The notes below the pieces were generated by a model. That model made no database searches. It saw only the letters and a list, made by a program, of their open reading frames with translations, and was not told where the DNA came from. Of a stretch of DNA of 64,000 nucleotides, positions 54,411-63,302 are shown one piece after another. Made by a program: the position numbers and the translations under genes. The number at the start of each line of letters is the position of its first letter. Position 1 is the first letter of the stretch. The DNA comes from Romboutsia faecis (lineage in GTDB: Bacteria > Bacillota > Clostridia > Peptostreptococcales > Peptostreptococcaceae), in contig NZ_JACRWE010000003.1 in the NCBI RefSeq assembly GCF_014323405.1, forward strand, positions 434,001 to 498,000, written 5' to 3'.

Positions 54411-56465
54411 TCATATAAATTCTTTTATATTTCTCTTAAAAGTATAATACGTTCCAACAAAGTAGCACACATAAACACAAATCGTTAAAATAATCCCTGT
54501 AACAATACTCAAAATGAATAATTTACCACCAATAAAAGTAGTGATTACCTCTTGATACATTAGATAATAGTTATATATGAAGATTCCTACACCTACCAGT
54601 GCAATAGCTACAGGTACTACAAAATATATTGATATTTGCTTTAATACTATCTTATTTATATACTTTTCCTCAACGCCTAACTTTCTAAGAACGTTAAATC
54701 TATCCTTATGTTCAATAGAATCCGCAAGTTGTCCAAGGGCAAGCACTGTAAAACTTATGGTAAGTAGAACTATGCATAAATATACCCCAAGAATTCTCAT
54801 TGCCAAAGTCATATTTAAAATATCATTTGTTTCAGATGATTTTACTCTTCCATCTATAATACTAGACGTTATATCGAATTCTTTGCTATATTTTTCAATT
54901 AATTCCCTGTTATTTTCTTTAAACCATTTTTCAATATATTCATATTCAAAATTCGCTGCATCTTCATAGCTCATTTCATTATTTAGATTAGCCAAAAAAT
55001 TAGTTTCTGCTAGAGTAAGATCCTTACACACCTTATCTGGCAAAATAATAATATTATAAGAATAAAAATCATATATTCCTTCCCCGATTGATTCTTTGTA
55101 ATGTGAATCTTTAGTAATGTTAAAAATTTTTCCATTAACATTTAAATGTTTATTCTTTGCTAAGAAATTGCTTATATCAGTATCATTAGCCACACTATGC
55201 CATTGTGTTGTAAACTCATTTTCTTTAAGATTTATTTTTTCATAACCTAACATGGTCCTTAATTTGTTAAAATCACTTAAGCTTATTGCTAACATAGGTG
55301 AACTATTCCTATCCCCAGTATAAAACTCATCTTTATCTATAAAATATTTTTCAACTTGGCAATAACTTTTTACACCATAACCTTCATCATTCAAATATTG
55401 CACAACCTCACCATAATCTAACTTTGGTATATCTTCCATATCAAAGTTGTAACTATAGTCATTTCTTATATCAATATCATAAGGAACTCTCATATCTAGA
55501 TATCCCAATGACCACTGTGCCATTGCAAGTGTCATAATAAAACTTATCATAGCCCCTAAAAAAGTCATTGATATTGTTGCCATTAATATTGGTGCTGTCT
55601 TTATTTTAGATACAATACTCCCTATTAGAAATAAATTTGTTCCTTCATACTTAAAGTTAATACATTTGTCCTTTAAATATATTAAAATATAGGAAATAGA
55701 GTAAAATAGTGCAAAAGTACCTATAATAAAACTTACTAGTGATACACCTATATACGTCAGCGATTTTATGCTATAATCAATTTCTGCATTTATTAATTCA
55801 AAAGTACAGTATCCACATACCATATATAATAATATTGATAATGCAAATATTACACCGTATACTTTTCCACTTCTTCTAAACTGGAACTCTACTTGTTTAC
55901 TTGCATTTAACATATCTATTAGTTTTATTTTATTTAATACGGAAATATTATACAAACCTATTATACAAAACATAGATATAAAGAATATAAATGTAATGGC
56001 CACTGTATCCATATATAACCTTAAGGTAAATACTACTTCTTGATTTACACTTACTAAAACCAACACTGTGATAACTTGTGAAAACAAGGTTCCCACAAAG
56101 ATTCCTGCTATTATTGCCAATGTCCCAATTACAAGTGTTTCAATAAAAAACATGAACGCAATACTCTTTTGTTCTGATCCAAGTAGTATGTATGTTGCAA
56201 ACTCTCTTTGACGTCGTCTTATCATATATTTGTTCACATATGCTATAAGTAAAATTAATATTGCTGTAATTACATAAGTAGAGTACTTTAATATTAGTTG
56301 TAAAGTTCTAAAATTATAAGATTCCTCTGTTATAAATTCGTAACTAGAGCTGGAAAGTGATGTTATTGCATAAAACAAACTTACACATATTGTTATAGTT
56401 ATAAAATAAATTAAATAATCTTTTATGGATTTCTTCGCATTACTTTTAGCTAACTTAGCGTACAT
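54411..56465 (-). CDS. BceB-type ABC transporter permease
   Basis: A 684-aa FtsX-like permease with ten predicted helices and a ~200-residue extracellular domain between helices 7 and 8, the BceB layout. It works in sensing and resisting cell-wall peptides such as bacitracin or lantibiotics. The start MYAKLAKSNAKKS at 56465 fits the family N-terminus; earlier in-frame starts overlap the AGGTGGTG site. It overlaps the ATPase gene by 11 bases. Confidence 0.92.
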   Translation of the reverse strand: MYAKLAKSNAKKSIKDYLIYFITITICVSLFYAITSLSSSSYEFITEESYNFRTLQLILKYSTYVITAILILLIAYVNKYMIRRRQREFATYILLGSEQKSIAFMFFIETLVIGTLAIIAGIFVGTLFSQVITVLVLVSVNQEVVFTLRLYMDTVAITFIFFISMFCIIGLYNISVLNKIKLIDMLNASKQVEFQFRRSGKVYGVIFALSILLYMVCGYCTFELINAEIDYSIKSLTYIGVSLVSFIIGTFALFYSISYILIYLKDKCINFKYEGTNLFLIGSIVSKIKTAPILMATISMTFLGAMISFIMTLAMAQWSLGYLDMRVPYDIDIRNDYSYNFDMEDIPKLDYGEVVQYLNDEGYGVKSYCQVEKYFIDKDEFYTGDRNSSPMLAISLSDFNKLRTMLGYEKINLKENEFTTQWHSVANDTDISNFLAKNKHLNVNGKIFNITKDSHYKESIGEGIYDFYSYNIIILPDKVCKDLTLAETNFLANLNNEMSYEDAANFEYEYIEKWFKENNRELIEKYSKEFDITSSIIDGRVKSSETNDILNMTLAMRILGVYLCIVLLTISFTVLALGQLADSIEHKDRFNVLRKLGVEEKYINKIVLKQISIYFVVPVAIALVGVGIFIYNYYLMYQEVITTFIGGKLFILSIVTGIILTICVYVCYFVGTYYTFKRNIKEFI

Positions 56466-57222
56466 CTCTAACATCACCACCTAATAATGCTACCACATCT
56501 AATATTTTATTAAAAAATTGTCTACGTGTATTTTCACCTCTCACTAACTCTGTAAATATCTTTCCATCCTTGATAAATAATATCCTATTACAATAACTAG
56601 CTGTAAAAGAATCATGAGTTACCATCAGAATAGTTGCTCCCAAATCTTTATTTAAATTTGCCATCATCTCTATTAACATTTGTGCTGATTTAGAATCAAG
56701 TGCTCCTGTTGGTTCATCAGCTAATATTAGTTTTGGATTTGTTACCAATGCCCTTGCACAGGCAGTCCTTTGCTTTTGACCACCTGATACTTCATAAGGA
56801 TACTTACCTAGTAACTCCTCTATTCCCAGTTCCTTTGCCACTGCCAACACTTTGCCATCTATTTCACTTTTTTTAGTCTTGTTAATTGTAAGTGCCAATG
56901 CAATATTTTCATGTATAGTTAACGTATCTAATAAGTTGAAGTCCTGGAATATAAATCCTAAATTTTCTCTTCTAAACTTTGCTATATTCTTGAGATTTAT
57001 CTCTGTTAAATCTTTTCCATCTAAATAAATATTACCTGAACTCACATCATCAATAGTTGCTATCATATTTAATAATGTTGTTTTCCCCGAACCTGAAGGT
57101 CCCATTATCCCCACAAATTCACTTTTTTTCACATCAAAGCTTACATCATCTATGGCCTTAACTATATTCCCTTTATTACCATAATATTTTTCTACTTTAT
57201 TTATTTTTAATATTTCTTTCAT
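56455..57222 (-). CDS. BceA-type ABC transporter ATPase
   Basis: A 255-aa ATPase with Walker A GPSGSGKTT, signature VSGGQKQR, Walker B LILADEPTGALD and the switch His in VTHD. It drives the BceB-like permease. The ATG at 57222 follows GAGGTGAT; the earlier GTG overlaps that site. The gene belongs to the module with the sensor and regulator genes 94 bases upstream. Confidence 0.95.
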   Translation of the reverse strand: MKEILKINKVEKYYGNKGNIVKAIDDVSFDVKKSEFVGIMGPSGSGKTTLLNMIATIDDVSSGNIYLDGKDLTEINLKNIAKFRRENLGFIFQDFNLLDTLTIHENIALALTINKTKKSEIDGKVLAVAKELGIEELLGKYPYEVSGGQKQRTACARALVTNPKLILADEPTGALDSKSAQMLIEMMANLNKDLGATILMVTHDSFTASYCNRILFIKDGKIFTELVRGENTRRQFFNKILDVVALLGGDVRDVR

Positions 57223-57315
57223 ATTTATCACCTCGATAATATTTTAACTTCTAAGTAACTTCCTTGATTCGATTTAATCTTACTTTTAGGTGACAATATC
57301 GTAACATTAACTGAA

Positions 57316-58326
57316 TTAAAACTTACAAAAGCTTCCCTTTGGAAAAGTTATTATTACCTTTGTATAATTATTTATTTTAGATTCTATGTCTATTAATAAT
57401 CCTAATTTATCACATAGTTTGTTGCATAAATATAGTCCCATGCCTGTAGATTTACTATTTATTCGTCCAATATTTCCTGTAAATCCTTTTTCAAATACTC
57501 TATCTATTTCATTGCTTGGTATACCTATTCCGTTATCCTCAATAATTAATCTAGTACCATTTTTTATATCAATTGCATCTATCTTAATTTTTGGACACTC
57601 ATTTTGTCTATATTTTATAGCATTTACTATTATCTGATTTAAAATAAATTCAAGCCATTTACTATCTGAGAATACCTGTTTATCTATATCATTTATTTCA
57701 AGATCTATATTATTTAAAATAAATCCTTGCTTATTTCTTGTAATGACACTATGTACACAACTTTGCAAACTTATTTCTTTTATAAGGTAATCTTTGTCTA
57801 CATCTTCACTTCTTGCATAAAACAAAGCTTGTTCCACATATCTATCTATTTCTTCTAACTGAATAAGTACTTCTGATGATTTCGCTGTTCTGTTGTTTTC
57901 TTCAATTAATTTTATAAGTGATATGGGTGTCTTTACTTCATGAATCCATTGTTCTATATACTCTTTATAATATTTAAGCCTAAATTTTTCTTTGTTAATT
58001 TCTTCTCTCATTGATTTACTTGATTTTTTTAATAGATAATAGTAAGGTTTAGCTTCAACAAAAGGCGGCTCTTTTAACACTTCACTTATTAAGAACTTTT
58101 TATCAATACTTGCTACACTTTTTTCTATGATTTCAAAATAAGCTCTCCTCTTTCTATACGCAAACATAAAATATACAAATAAAAAAATAATCCATGTAAT
58201 TGCTATAGTTATTATAACTTTAAATTTATTTCCCACACTCAAAAGAAAAACTGATAACGTTATTAAAGCTATAATATTTAAAAATATTATAGCTACTCTA
58301 CTTTTCAAATAATCTTTTAAACTCAT
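57316..58326 (-). CDS. BceS-type sensor histidine kinase
   Basis: A 336-aa intramembrane-sensing kinase: two helices with almost no extracellular loop (residues ~12-55), then the H-box QWIHEVKTPISLI with phospho-His129, and ATPase boxes EDNGIGIPSNE and GMGLYLCNKL. Such kinases get their signal from the BceAB transporter. The ATG overlaps the regulator stop by 4 bases. Confidence 0.93.
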   Translation of the reverse strand: MSLKDYLKSRVAIIFLNIIALITLSVFLLSVGNKFKVIITIAITWIIFLFVYFMFAYRKRRAYFEIIEKSVASIDKKFLISEVLKEPPFVEAKPYYYLLKKSSKSMREEINKEKFRLKYYKEYIEQWIHEVKTPISLIKLIEENNRTAKSSEVLIQLEEIDRYVEQALFYARSEDVDKDYLIKEISLQSCVHSVITRNKQGFILNNIDLEINDIDKQVFSDSKWLEFILNQIIVNAIKYRQNECPKIKIDAIDIKNGTRLIIEDNGIGIPSNEIDRVFEKGFTGNIGRINSKSTGMGLYLCNKLCDKLGLLIDIESKINNYTKVIITFPKGSFCKF

Positions 58327-58991
58327 ATAATATAACCTTGTCCTCTTTTAGTTTTTATAAAATCTTTCAAACCAATCTCTTCAATTTTATTTCTTATTCT
58401 AGTTATATTAACTGTAAGTGTGTTATCATTTACAAACATGGAACTATCCCATAAATACTCCATAATATCTACTCTGGATACAATTTTACCTTTATTTATT
58501 AATAGATAATAAAGTATCTTTAATTCATTCTTTGTAAGCTCTATATTCTTTTGATCATGCTCAATTGTGCTAGATAAAATATTTAGCGTTAATCCATTAT
58601 ATTCGATTACATCCATATTAGAGTTATTTGGATAAGCTCTTTTAAGAAGAGCATTTATTCTAGCCAAAAGTATTTGAGTATTATATGGTTTTGTAATAAA
58701 ATCATCCCCACCTAATGTGATTGACATAAGTTCATCAATATTTGTATTTCTACTTGTTATAAATATTATTGGTATATTTGAAAAACTTCGTATCTCTGTA
58801 CATATCTTAAATCCATCATCATTAGGTAAATTTATATCTAATAAAATTAAGTCTGGACTACTTTCTTTTACTATTTGTGATATTTTATTAAAATCTTTTG
58901 GTTTTAAGATTGAGTATCCGTTTGCTATTAGTAAATTTCCTATTTCATTTTGTAATTGTTCATTATCATCTACTACCATTATTGTAAACAT
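58323..58991 (-). CDS. BceR-type response regulator
   Basis: A 222-aa OmpR-type regulator with DD at 8-9, phospho-Asp52 in LLLDINLP and a C-terminal winged helix ending in KRGQGYII. It likely activates the bceAB genes when antimicrobial peptides are present. The start follows TGGAGAT. Confidence 0.94.
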   Translation of the reverse strand: MFTIMVVDDNEQLQNEIGNLLIANGYSILKPKDFNKISQIVKESSPDLILLDINLPNDDGFKICTEIRSFSNIPIIFITSRNTNIDELMSITLGGDDFITKPYNTQILLARINALLKRAYPNNSNMDVIEYNGLTLNILSSTIEHDQKNIELTKNELKILYYLLINKGKIVSRVDIMEYLWDSSMFVNDNTLTVNITRIRNKIEEIGLKDFIKTKRGQGYII

Positions 58992-59069
58992 GTTGTTATC
59001 TCCATATATAATTTGTTTTATGTTATTAATTATATTATCTTATTAATTAGATAACTTCAACTTAAAGAA

Positions 59070-59090
59070 AGTATAAATTTAATTTATACT
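59070..59090. promoter_or_regulatory. 21-bp perfect palindrome upstream of bceR
   Basis: AGTATAAATT and AATTTATACT flank a central T, forming a perfect inverted repeat about 80 bases before the bceR start. It is a candidate operator; the regulator is unknown. Confidence 0.5.
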
Positions 59091-59227
59091 AATTAATTCA
59101 CAATATATAACAATTGTGCATTTACTCTTATTGTATCATTTTCAACACTGATTTAAAACATAGCCTTAAATTATTAAGTTAATATTTTATTGATAAATTT
59201 CTTTTTTGATTGTATATAATACAGATT

Positions 59228-59719
59228 TTAAATATAAATAATTTTATTTAATAATTCTTCAATATCATTTTTTATTTTAAGTGGTGATACTGTAGGTGCA
59301 TATCTTTTAATTACATTTCCATTTGTATCTATTAAGAATTTAGTAAAATTCCATTTTATTTCTTTACTTAGTAAACCTTTAGCTTCATTTTTTAAATACT
59401 TATAAAGTGGATGAGCATCCTTTCCATTTACATTTATTTTTTCAAACATATTAAAACTTACTCCATAGTTTAATTGGCAAAACTCATGTATTTCTTCATT
59501 ACTTCCTGAATCTTGTTTTGCAAACTGATTGCAAGGAAACCCTAATATTTCAAAACCATTAGATTTATATTCTTCATATATTTCTTGTAACTCTTTAAAT
59601 TGAGGTGTTAGTCCACATTTACTAGCAGTATTTACTACTAGTACAACTTTTCCTTCATATTCATGCATACTAATTTCTTGCCCATTCATCTTTCTTGCTT
59701 GAAAATCATAAAATTTCAT
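59228..59719 (-). CDS. Glutathione-peroxidase-family thiol peroxidase
   Basis: A 163-aa enzyme that would reduce peroxides. The active residue is Cys35 in [11 protein letters not shown], encoded by TGT and not a selenocysteine UGA. FPCNQFA (61-67) and WNFTKFL provide the remaining parts of the catalytic site. Clostridia usually lack glutathione, so thioredoxin is a likelier partner. The gene lies about 120 bases downstream of an OhrR-like regulator on the same strand. Confidence 0.93.
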   Translation of the reverse strand: MKFYDFQARKMNGQEISMHEYEGKVVLVVNTASKCGLTPQFKELQEIYEEYKSNGFEILGFPCNQFAKQDSGSNEEIHEFCQLNYGVSFNMFEKINVNGKDAHPLYKYLKNEAKGLLSKEIKWNFTKFLIDTNGNVIKRYAPTVSPLKIKNDIEELLNKIIYI

Positions 59720-59837
59720 TTAGCACCTTCTCCTATTCTAATTTATATAAATTTAATTTAATCCAACCAATTATGTTGTATTTTAGAGTTAAACTCGTAT
59801 ATGAATTTAACTCCATAGTAAATATATTTTCGCATTA

Positions 59838-60269
59838 TTAATTAAACATTTTTAATAGAGTATCTAATTGAGATTTTAAAGAATTCAAATCTACTCCATC
59901 CTCTAAACATATTGAATGCATATTTTCTGGTACTTCTATTATATCTTCTTTTAATAATCTACCTTTTTCTGTAAGTTCTACAGTGACTACTCTATCATCT
60001 TCTTTATTTCTATATTTACTTACTAATTCCATCGACTCTAATTTTTTAACAACTGGGGTAAGAGTTCCAGAATCAAGGTGTAATCTTTTTCCTAATTCTT
60101 TAAAAATAATTTTTTCTTTTTCCCACATTACTAACATAGCTATATATTGTGTATATGTCAAATTATACTTATCAAGTAGTGGCTTATATAATTTTATTAC
60201 CTCCCTTGATAAAGCATATAATGAAAAACATAATTGATTATCTAATTTTAATTTATTGTATTTATCCAT
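59838..60269 (-). CDS. MarR-family regulator, OhrR-like
   Basis: A 143-aa regulator. LDNQLCFSLYALSR places a Cys near residue 14, the peroxide-sensing position of OhrR, and SGTLTPVVKKLE is the recognition helix. The start at 60269 (MDKYNKLK) follows AAAGAGG; the upstream frame lacks a site. It probably represses the adjacent peroxidase gene and itself until organic peroxides oxidise the Cys. Confidence 0.9.
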   Translation of the reverse strand: MDKYNKLKLDNQLCFSLYALSREVIKLYKPLLDKYNLTYTQYIAMLVMWEKEKIIFKELGKRLHLDSGTLTPVVKKLESMELVSKYRNKEDDRVVTVELTEKGRLLKEDIIEVPENMHSICLEDGVDLNSLKSQLDTLLKMFN

Positions 60270-60298
60270 ATGAACCTCTTTAATTATCAATTTTTATA

Positions 60299-60317
60299 AA
60301 TTTAATTGAATTAAATT
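60299..60317. promoter_or_regulatory. Palindromic OhrR-type operator
   Basis: AATTTAATT and AATTAAATT around a central G make a 19-base perfect inverted repeat 30 bases before the regulator start. A related half-site (AAATTTAATTTAAT) precedes the peroxidase gene near 59748. Confidence 0.65.
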
Positions 60318-60433
60318 AATTTGTAAAATAATTATATATTACAATATTATTAGTGTCAACATATTTTATTTATATATGTATCTGAAATCTATTTTATCAA
60401 ATATATAGCCTATATTCATTTTGTATATAAAAA

Positions 60434-60461
60434 AGTTATCTTATTAGCATCTAAGATAACT
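60434..60461 (-). terminator. Terminator after the amidohydrolase gene
   Basis: AGTTATCTTA pairs with TAAGATAACT, followed on the minus strand by a T run. Confidence 0.9.
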
Positions 60462-60475
60462 CATTCTATAATCTA

Positions 60476-61642
60476 TTACTTTAATTCATCTTTTGTATAA
60501 ACAATATTTCCATCTATAATTGTATATAAAGTTTCTGTAAAAGTTTCCATTGGATTTCCAGAGAATATTGCTATATCTGCATCTTTTCCAACTTCTAAAC
60601 TACCTACTCTATCATCTACATTACATATTTTAGCAGGATTTATTGTAATTGCTTTTAACCCCTCTTCTATTCCAAGGCCCGCTTTAGCAGCTAGCCCTGC
60701 CGATAAAGCAAGATATTGTATAGGTACTACTGGATGATCTGTCATTATTGCAACCCTACATCCAGCTTTATTTAATATTCCTGCTGTAGCAAAAGTTTTA
60801 TTTTGTACTTCTGGCTTTGTTACACTTCCAAGACTTGGACCTAAAATTATATCGAATTCACTATCTTTAACATGTTCTGCGATTAAATGCCCTTCTGTGC
60901 AATGGTCCAATGTCATATTCAAATCAAATTCTTTAGCTATTCTAATAGCTGTTAATATATCATCAGCCCTATGTGCATGAGCTTTTAAGGGTATTCTTTT
61001 ATCTAAAACGTCTATCCATGGTTCTTTTTTAAAATCTATTTCAAAATTTTCATTATTTTTTAATGCTCTATCTTTTCTAACTTTATACTTATTAGCCTCA
61101 AATAAAGTCTCTCTTAATATAGATGCTGTACCCATTCTTGTTGAAGGTGATGTAGTTCTTTGAGAATATACATTTTTAGTATTTTCTCCAAATGCCACCT
61201 TCATTGCCGCTGGATTTTTTACTATCATATCATCTAATGATTTCCCTTTAGTCTTCATAAATACAGATTGCCCACCACATACATTTGCACTTCCTGGACC
61301 TGTCATTAATGACGTTACCCCACCTTCAATGGCATCTTCAAATCCTTTATCTAAGATATTTACACTGTCAATCCCTCTTGCATATGGAGTTACTGAATTG
61401 ATACGTTCATTTACATCATCTCCTTCCCAACCTACACCTCCAAGAGATAATCCTACATGACAATGTGCATCTATAAGACCCGGCATAACCCATGCTCCAT
61501 TTACATCTATTACTTTCATTTCATTAGTTTCTTTTATATCTTTATCTACTTCTATAATCTTACCTTTATTTATTAAAATACATCCATTTTCAATAGCTTC
61601 TTCTACCATAGTTAGTATTTTCCCATTTTTTATTAATAACAT
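60476..61642 (-). CDS. Metal-dependent amidohydrolase (imidazolonepropionase-related)
   Basis: A 388-aa enzyme of the amidohydrolase superfamily. The metal site appears as DAHCHVG (HxH), HAHRADD, HCTEGH and DHP. The GLIDAHCH opening and the final GKDADIAIFSGNP are typical of this group. It hydrolyses a cyclic amide, imide or dipeptide; substrate unknown. The start follows GGGGGG. It lies downstream of the AbgT gene, separated by a terminator. Confidence 0.9.
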   Translation of the reverse strand: MLLIKNGKILTMVEEAIENGCILINKGKIIEVDKDIKETNEMKVIDVNGAWVMPGLIDAHCHVGLSLGGVGWEGDDVNERINSVTPYARGIDSVNILDKGFEDAIEGGVTSLMTGPGSANVCGGQSVFMKTKGKSLDDMIVKNPAAMKVAFGENTKNVYSQRTTSPSTRMGTASILRETLFEANKYKVRKDRALKNNENFEIDFKKEPWIDVLDKRIPLKAHAHRADDILTAIRIAKEFDLNMTLDHCTEGHLIAEHVKDSEFDIILGPSLGSVTKPEVQNKTFATAGILNKAGCRVAIMTDHPVVPIQYLALSAGLAAKAGLGIEEGLKAITINPAKICNVDDRVGSLEVGKDADIAIFSGNPMETFTETLYTIIDGNIVYTKDELK

Positions 61643-61678
61643 TATTCAATTCCCCCCATTTTAATTATTATTAATTTA

Positions 61679-61708
61679 AAGGCATGAGATTATTTCAACC
61701 CATGCCTT
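61679..61708 (-). terminator. Terminator after the AbgT gene
   Basis: AAGGCATG pairs with CATGCCTT and is followed on the minus strand by TTAAATTA; a short T run makes it moderate, so readthrough into the amidohydrolase is possible. Confidence 0.7.
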
Positions 61709-61740
61709 CTTATTTTTAAATTTATATTTTGATTACTATA

Positions 61741-63282
61741 TTATAAGCTGTAAGAAGGATATATTCCTGGTCCTAATGGCAAGTTAAATATCATAAACAC
61801 TATTAAGAATATGGTCCATACTATTAAAAATGCTACTGAGAATGGAATCATATTTGCTATTATAGTTCCTATTCCAGCTTCTTCATCATACTTTTTAGTA
61901 AATGCTAATATTATTGGTAAGTATGGGAATAATGGACTTAAAGGATTAGTTATACAGTCTCCTATACGATAAGCCATTTGAGTAAGTGCTGGGTTATATC
62001 CTACTATCATAAACATAGGTACAAATATTGGTGCAAGTATTGCCCACTTAGCAGATGCACTTCCTATAAATAAATTTATAAAACAAGACAGTAATATAAA
62101 TCCTATTAGTAATAATGGACCTTTTATTCCTGCACTTTCTAAAAATTCTCCACCTTTAACTGCTAATATTATACCTAAATTACTATTAGTAAATAATTGT
62201 AGAAATTGTGACGCTGCAAATGCAAGTATTATATATCCTCCCATATCTCTCATAGAGTCGGCCATTAACCCTACAACATCTTTATCCCTTTTTATCTTTC
62301 CTGTTACTTTACCATATACAACTCCAGGTATAAAAAACGCTAAAGCTATTATCGGAACCATCCCTGACATTAAGGGAGCGTTTTTTGATAATAAATCCCC
62401 AGTCTCTGGATCTGCTAAGAATGGCCTTTCACCAATTGTACTTAACGCCACTATTATTACTATATATATAAGGATTGCTATCCCAGCAGATTTAAGACCT
62501 TTTTTCTCTTTATCTGTAAGGCTTCCATCTACATCTATTTGAACTTCACCTTCGTATTTACCAAATCTAGGTGCTATTATTTTTTCAGTTACCCACGTAG
62601 CAAGAGCTATTAATATAAATGTTGAAGCTATCATAAATATTAAGTTCATTGTTGCATTAGCTTCAAAGTTTGCATCTAACATTTGAGCTGCCGGTACTGT
62701 AAAACTTGCTGCTAATATATCATTTACACTTATCATTATATTTGCTGCAAACCCTAAGCAAACTGATGCATATCCTGAAAATAACCCTATAAGTGGATGT
62801 CTACCTACTCCTAAATAAACTAATGCTGCAAGTGGAGGAAATAAGATAGTCCCTGCATCTGATGCTAGATTAGCTAACATACCTATAGTCATAACTACTA
62901 CTGTTACTCTTGATTTTGGTATCTTGCTTACAGACGCTTTTATTGTTGATGTCATAAGTCCTGTTTTATCACATACACCTGCCCCTATCATAGTAACAAG
63001 TACAAGTCCTAATGGTGCAAATCCTTGGAAATTACTAACTATACTTCCTAGTAAAATTTGAATTTGCTCTACTGTCATAAGGTTCACTACTTTTATAGTT
63101 TCTCCTGTTCCTGGATGAACTACTGACACACCATTAGATGCTACAACTGCAGACAATATCATTATAACTACACATAAACCTAAAAATATTGTAACTGGAT
63201 CTGGTAATTTATTACCAACCCTTTCTATCCCATTTAGCATTCTATCAAAAAAGCTTACTTTCTCTACTCTTGTGTTCTCCAT
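61741..63282 (-). CDS. AbgT-family transporter
   Basis: A 513-aa membrane protein with about eleven helices, of the family named for p-aminobenzoyl-glutamate import. The segments NRVGNKLPDPVTIF-like start (ERVGNKLPDPVTIF) and GSASAKWAILAPIFVPMFM are family hallmarks. It could import dipeptide-like amides or export antimetabolites. The start follows GGGGAG. It is downstream of an M20 peptidase gene by 20 bases, so imported compounds are probably cleaved by it. Confidence 0.94.
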   Translation of the reverse strand: MENTRVEKVSFFDRMLNGIERVGNKLPDPVTIFLGLCVVIMILSAVVASNGVSVVHPGTGETIKVVNLMTVEQIQILLGSIVSNFQGFAPLGLVLVTMIGAGVCDKTGLMTSTIKASVSKIPKSRVTVVVMTIGMLANLASDAGTILFPPLAALVYLGVGRHPLIGLFSGYASVCLGFAANIMISVNDILAASFTVPAAQMLDANFEANATMNLIFMIASTFILIALATWVTEKIIAPRFGKYEGEVQIDVDGSLTDKEKKGLKSAGIAILIYIVIIVALSTIGERPFLADPETGDLLSKNAPLMSGMVPIIALAFFIPGVVYGKVTGKIKRDKDVVGLMADSMRDMGGYIILAFAASQFLQLFTNSNLGIILAVKGGEFLESAGIKGPLLLIGFILLSCFINLFIGSASAKWAILAPIFVPMFMIVGYNPALTQMAYRIGDCITNPLSPLFPYLPIILAFTKKYDEEAGIGTIIANMIPFSVAFLIVWTIFLIVFMIFNLPLGPGIYPSYSL

Positions 63283-63302
63283 AACTTTTCTCCCCTTAAT
63301 TA

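Noticed and set aside
59228..59719. Glutathione peroxidase as a selenoprotein
   Set aside because: The active-site codon is TGT (Cys); no UGA is read through.
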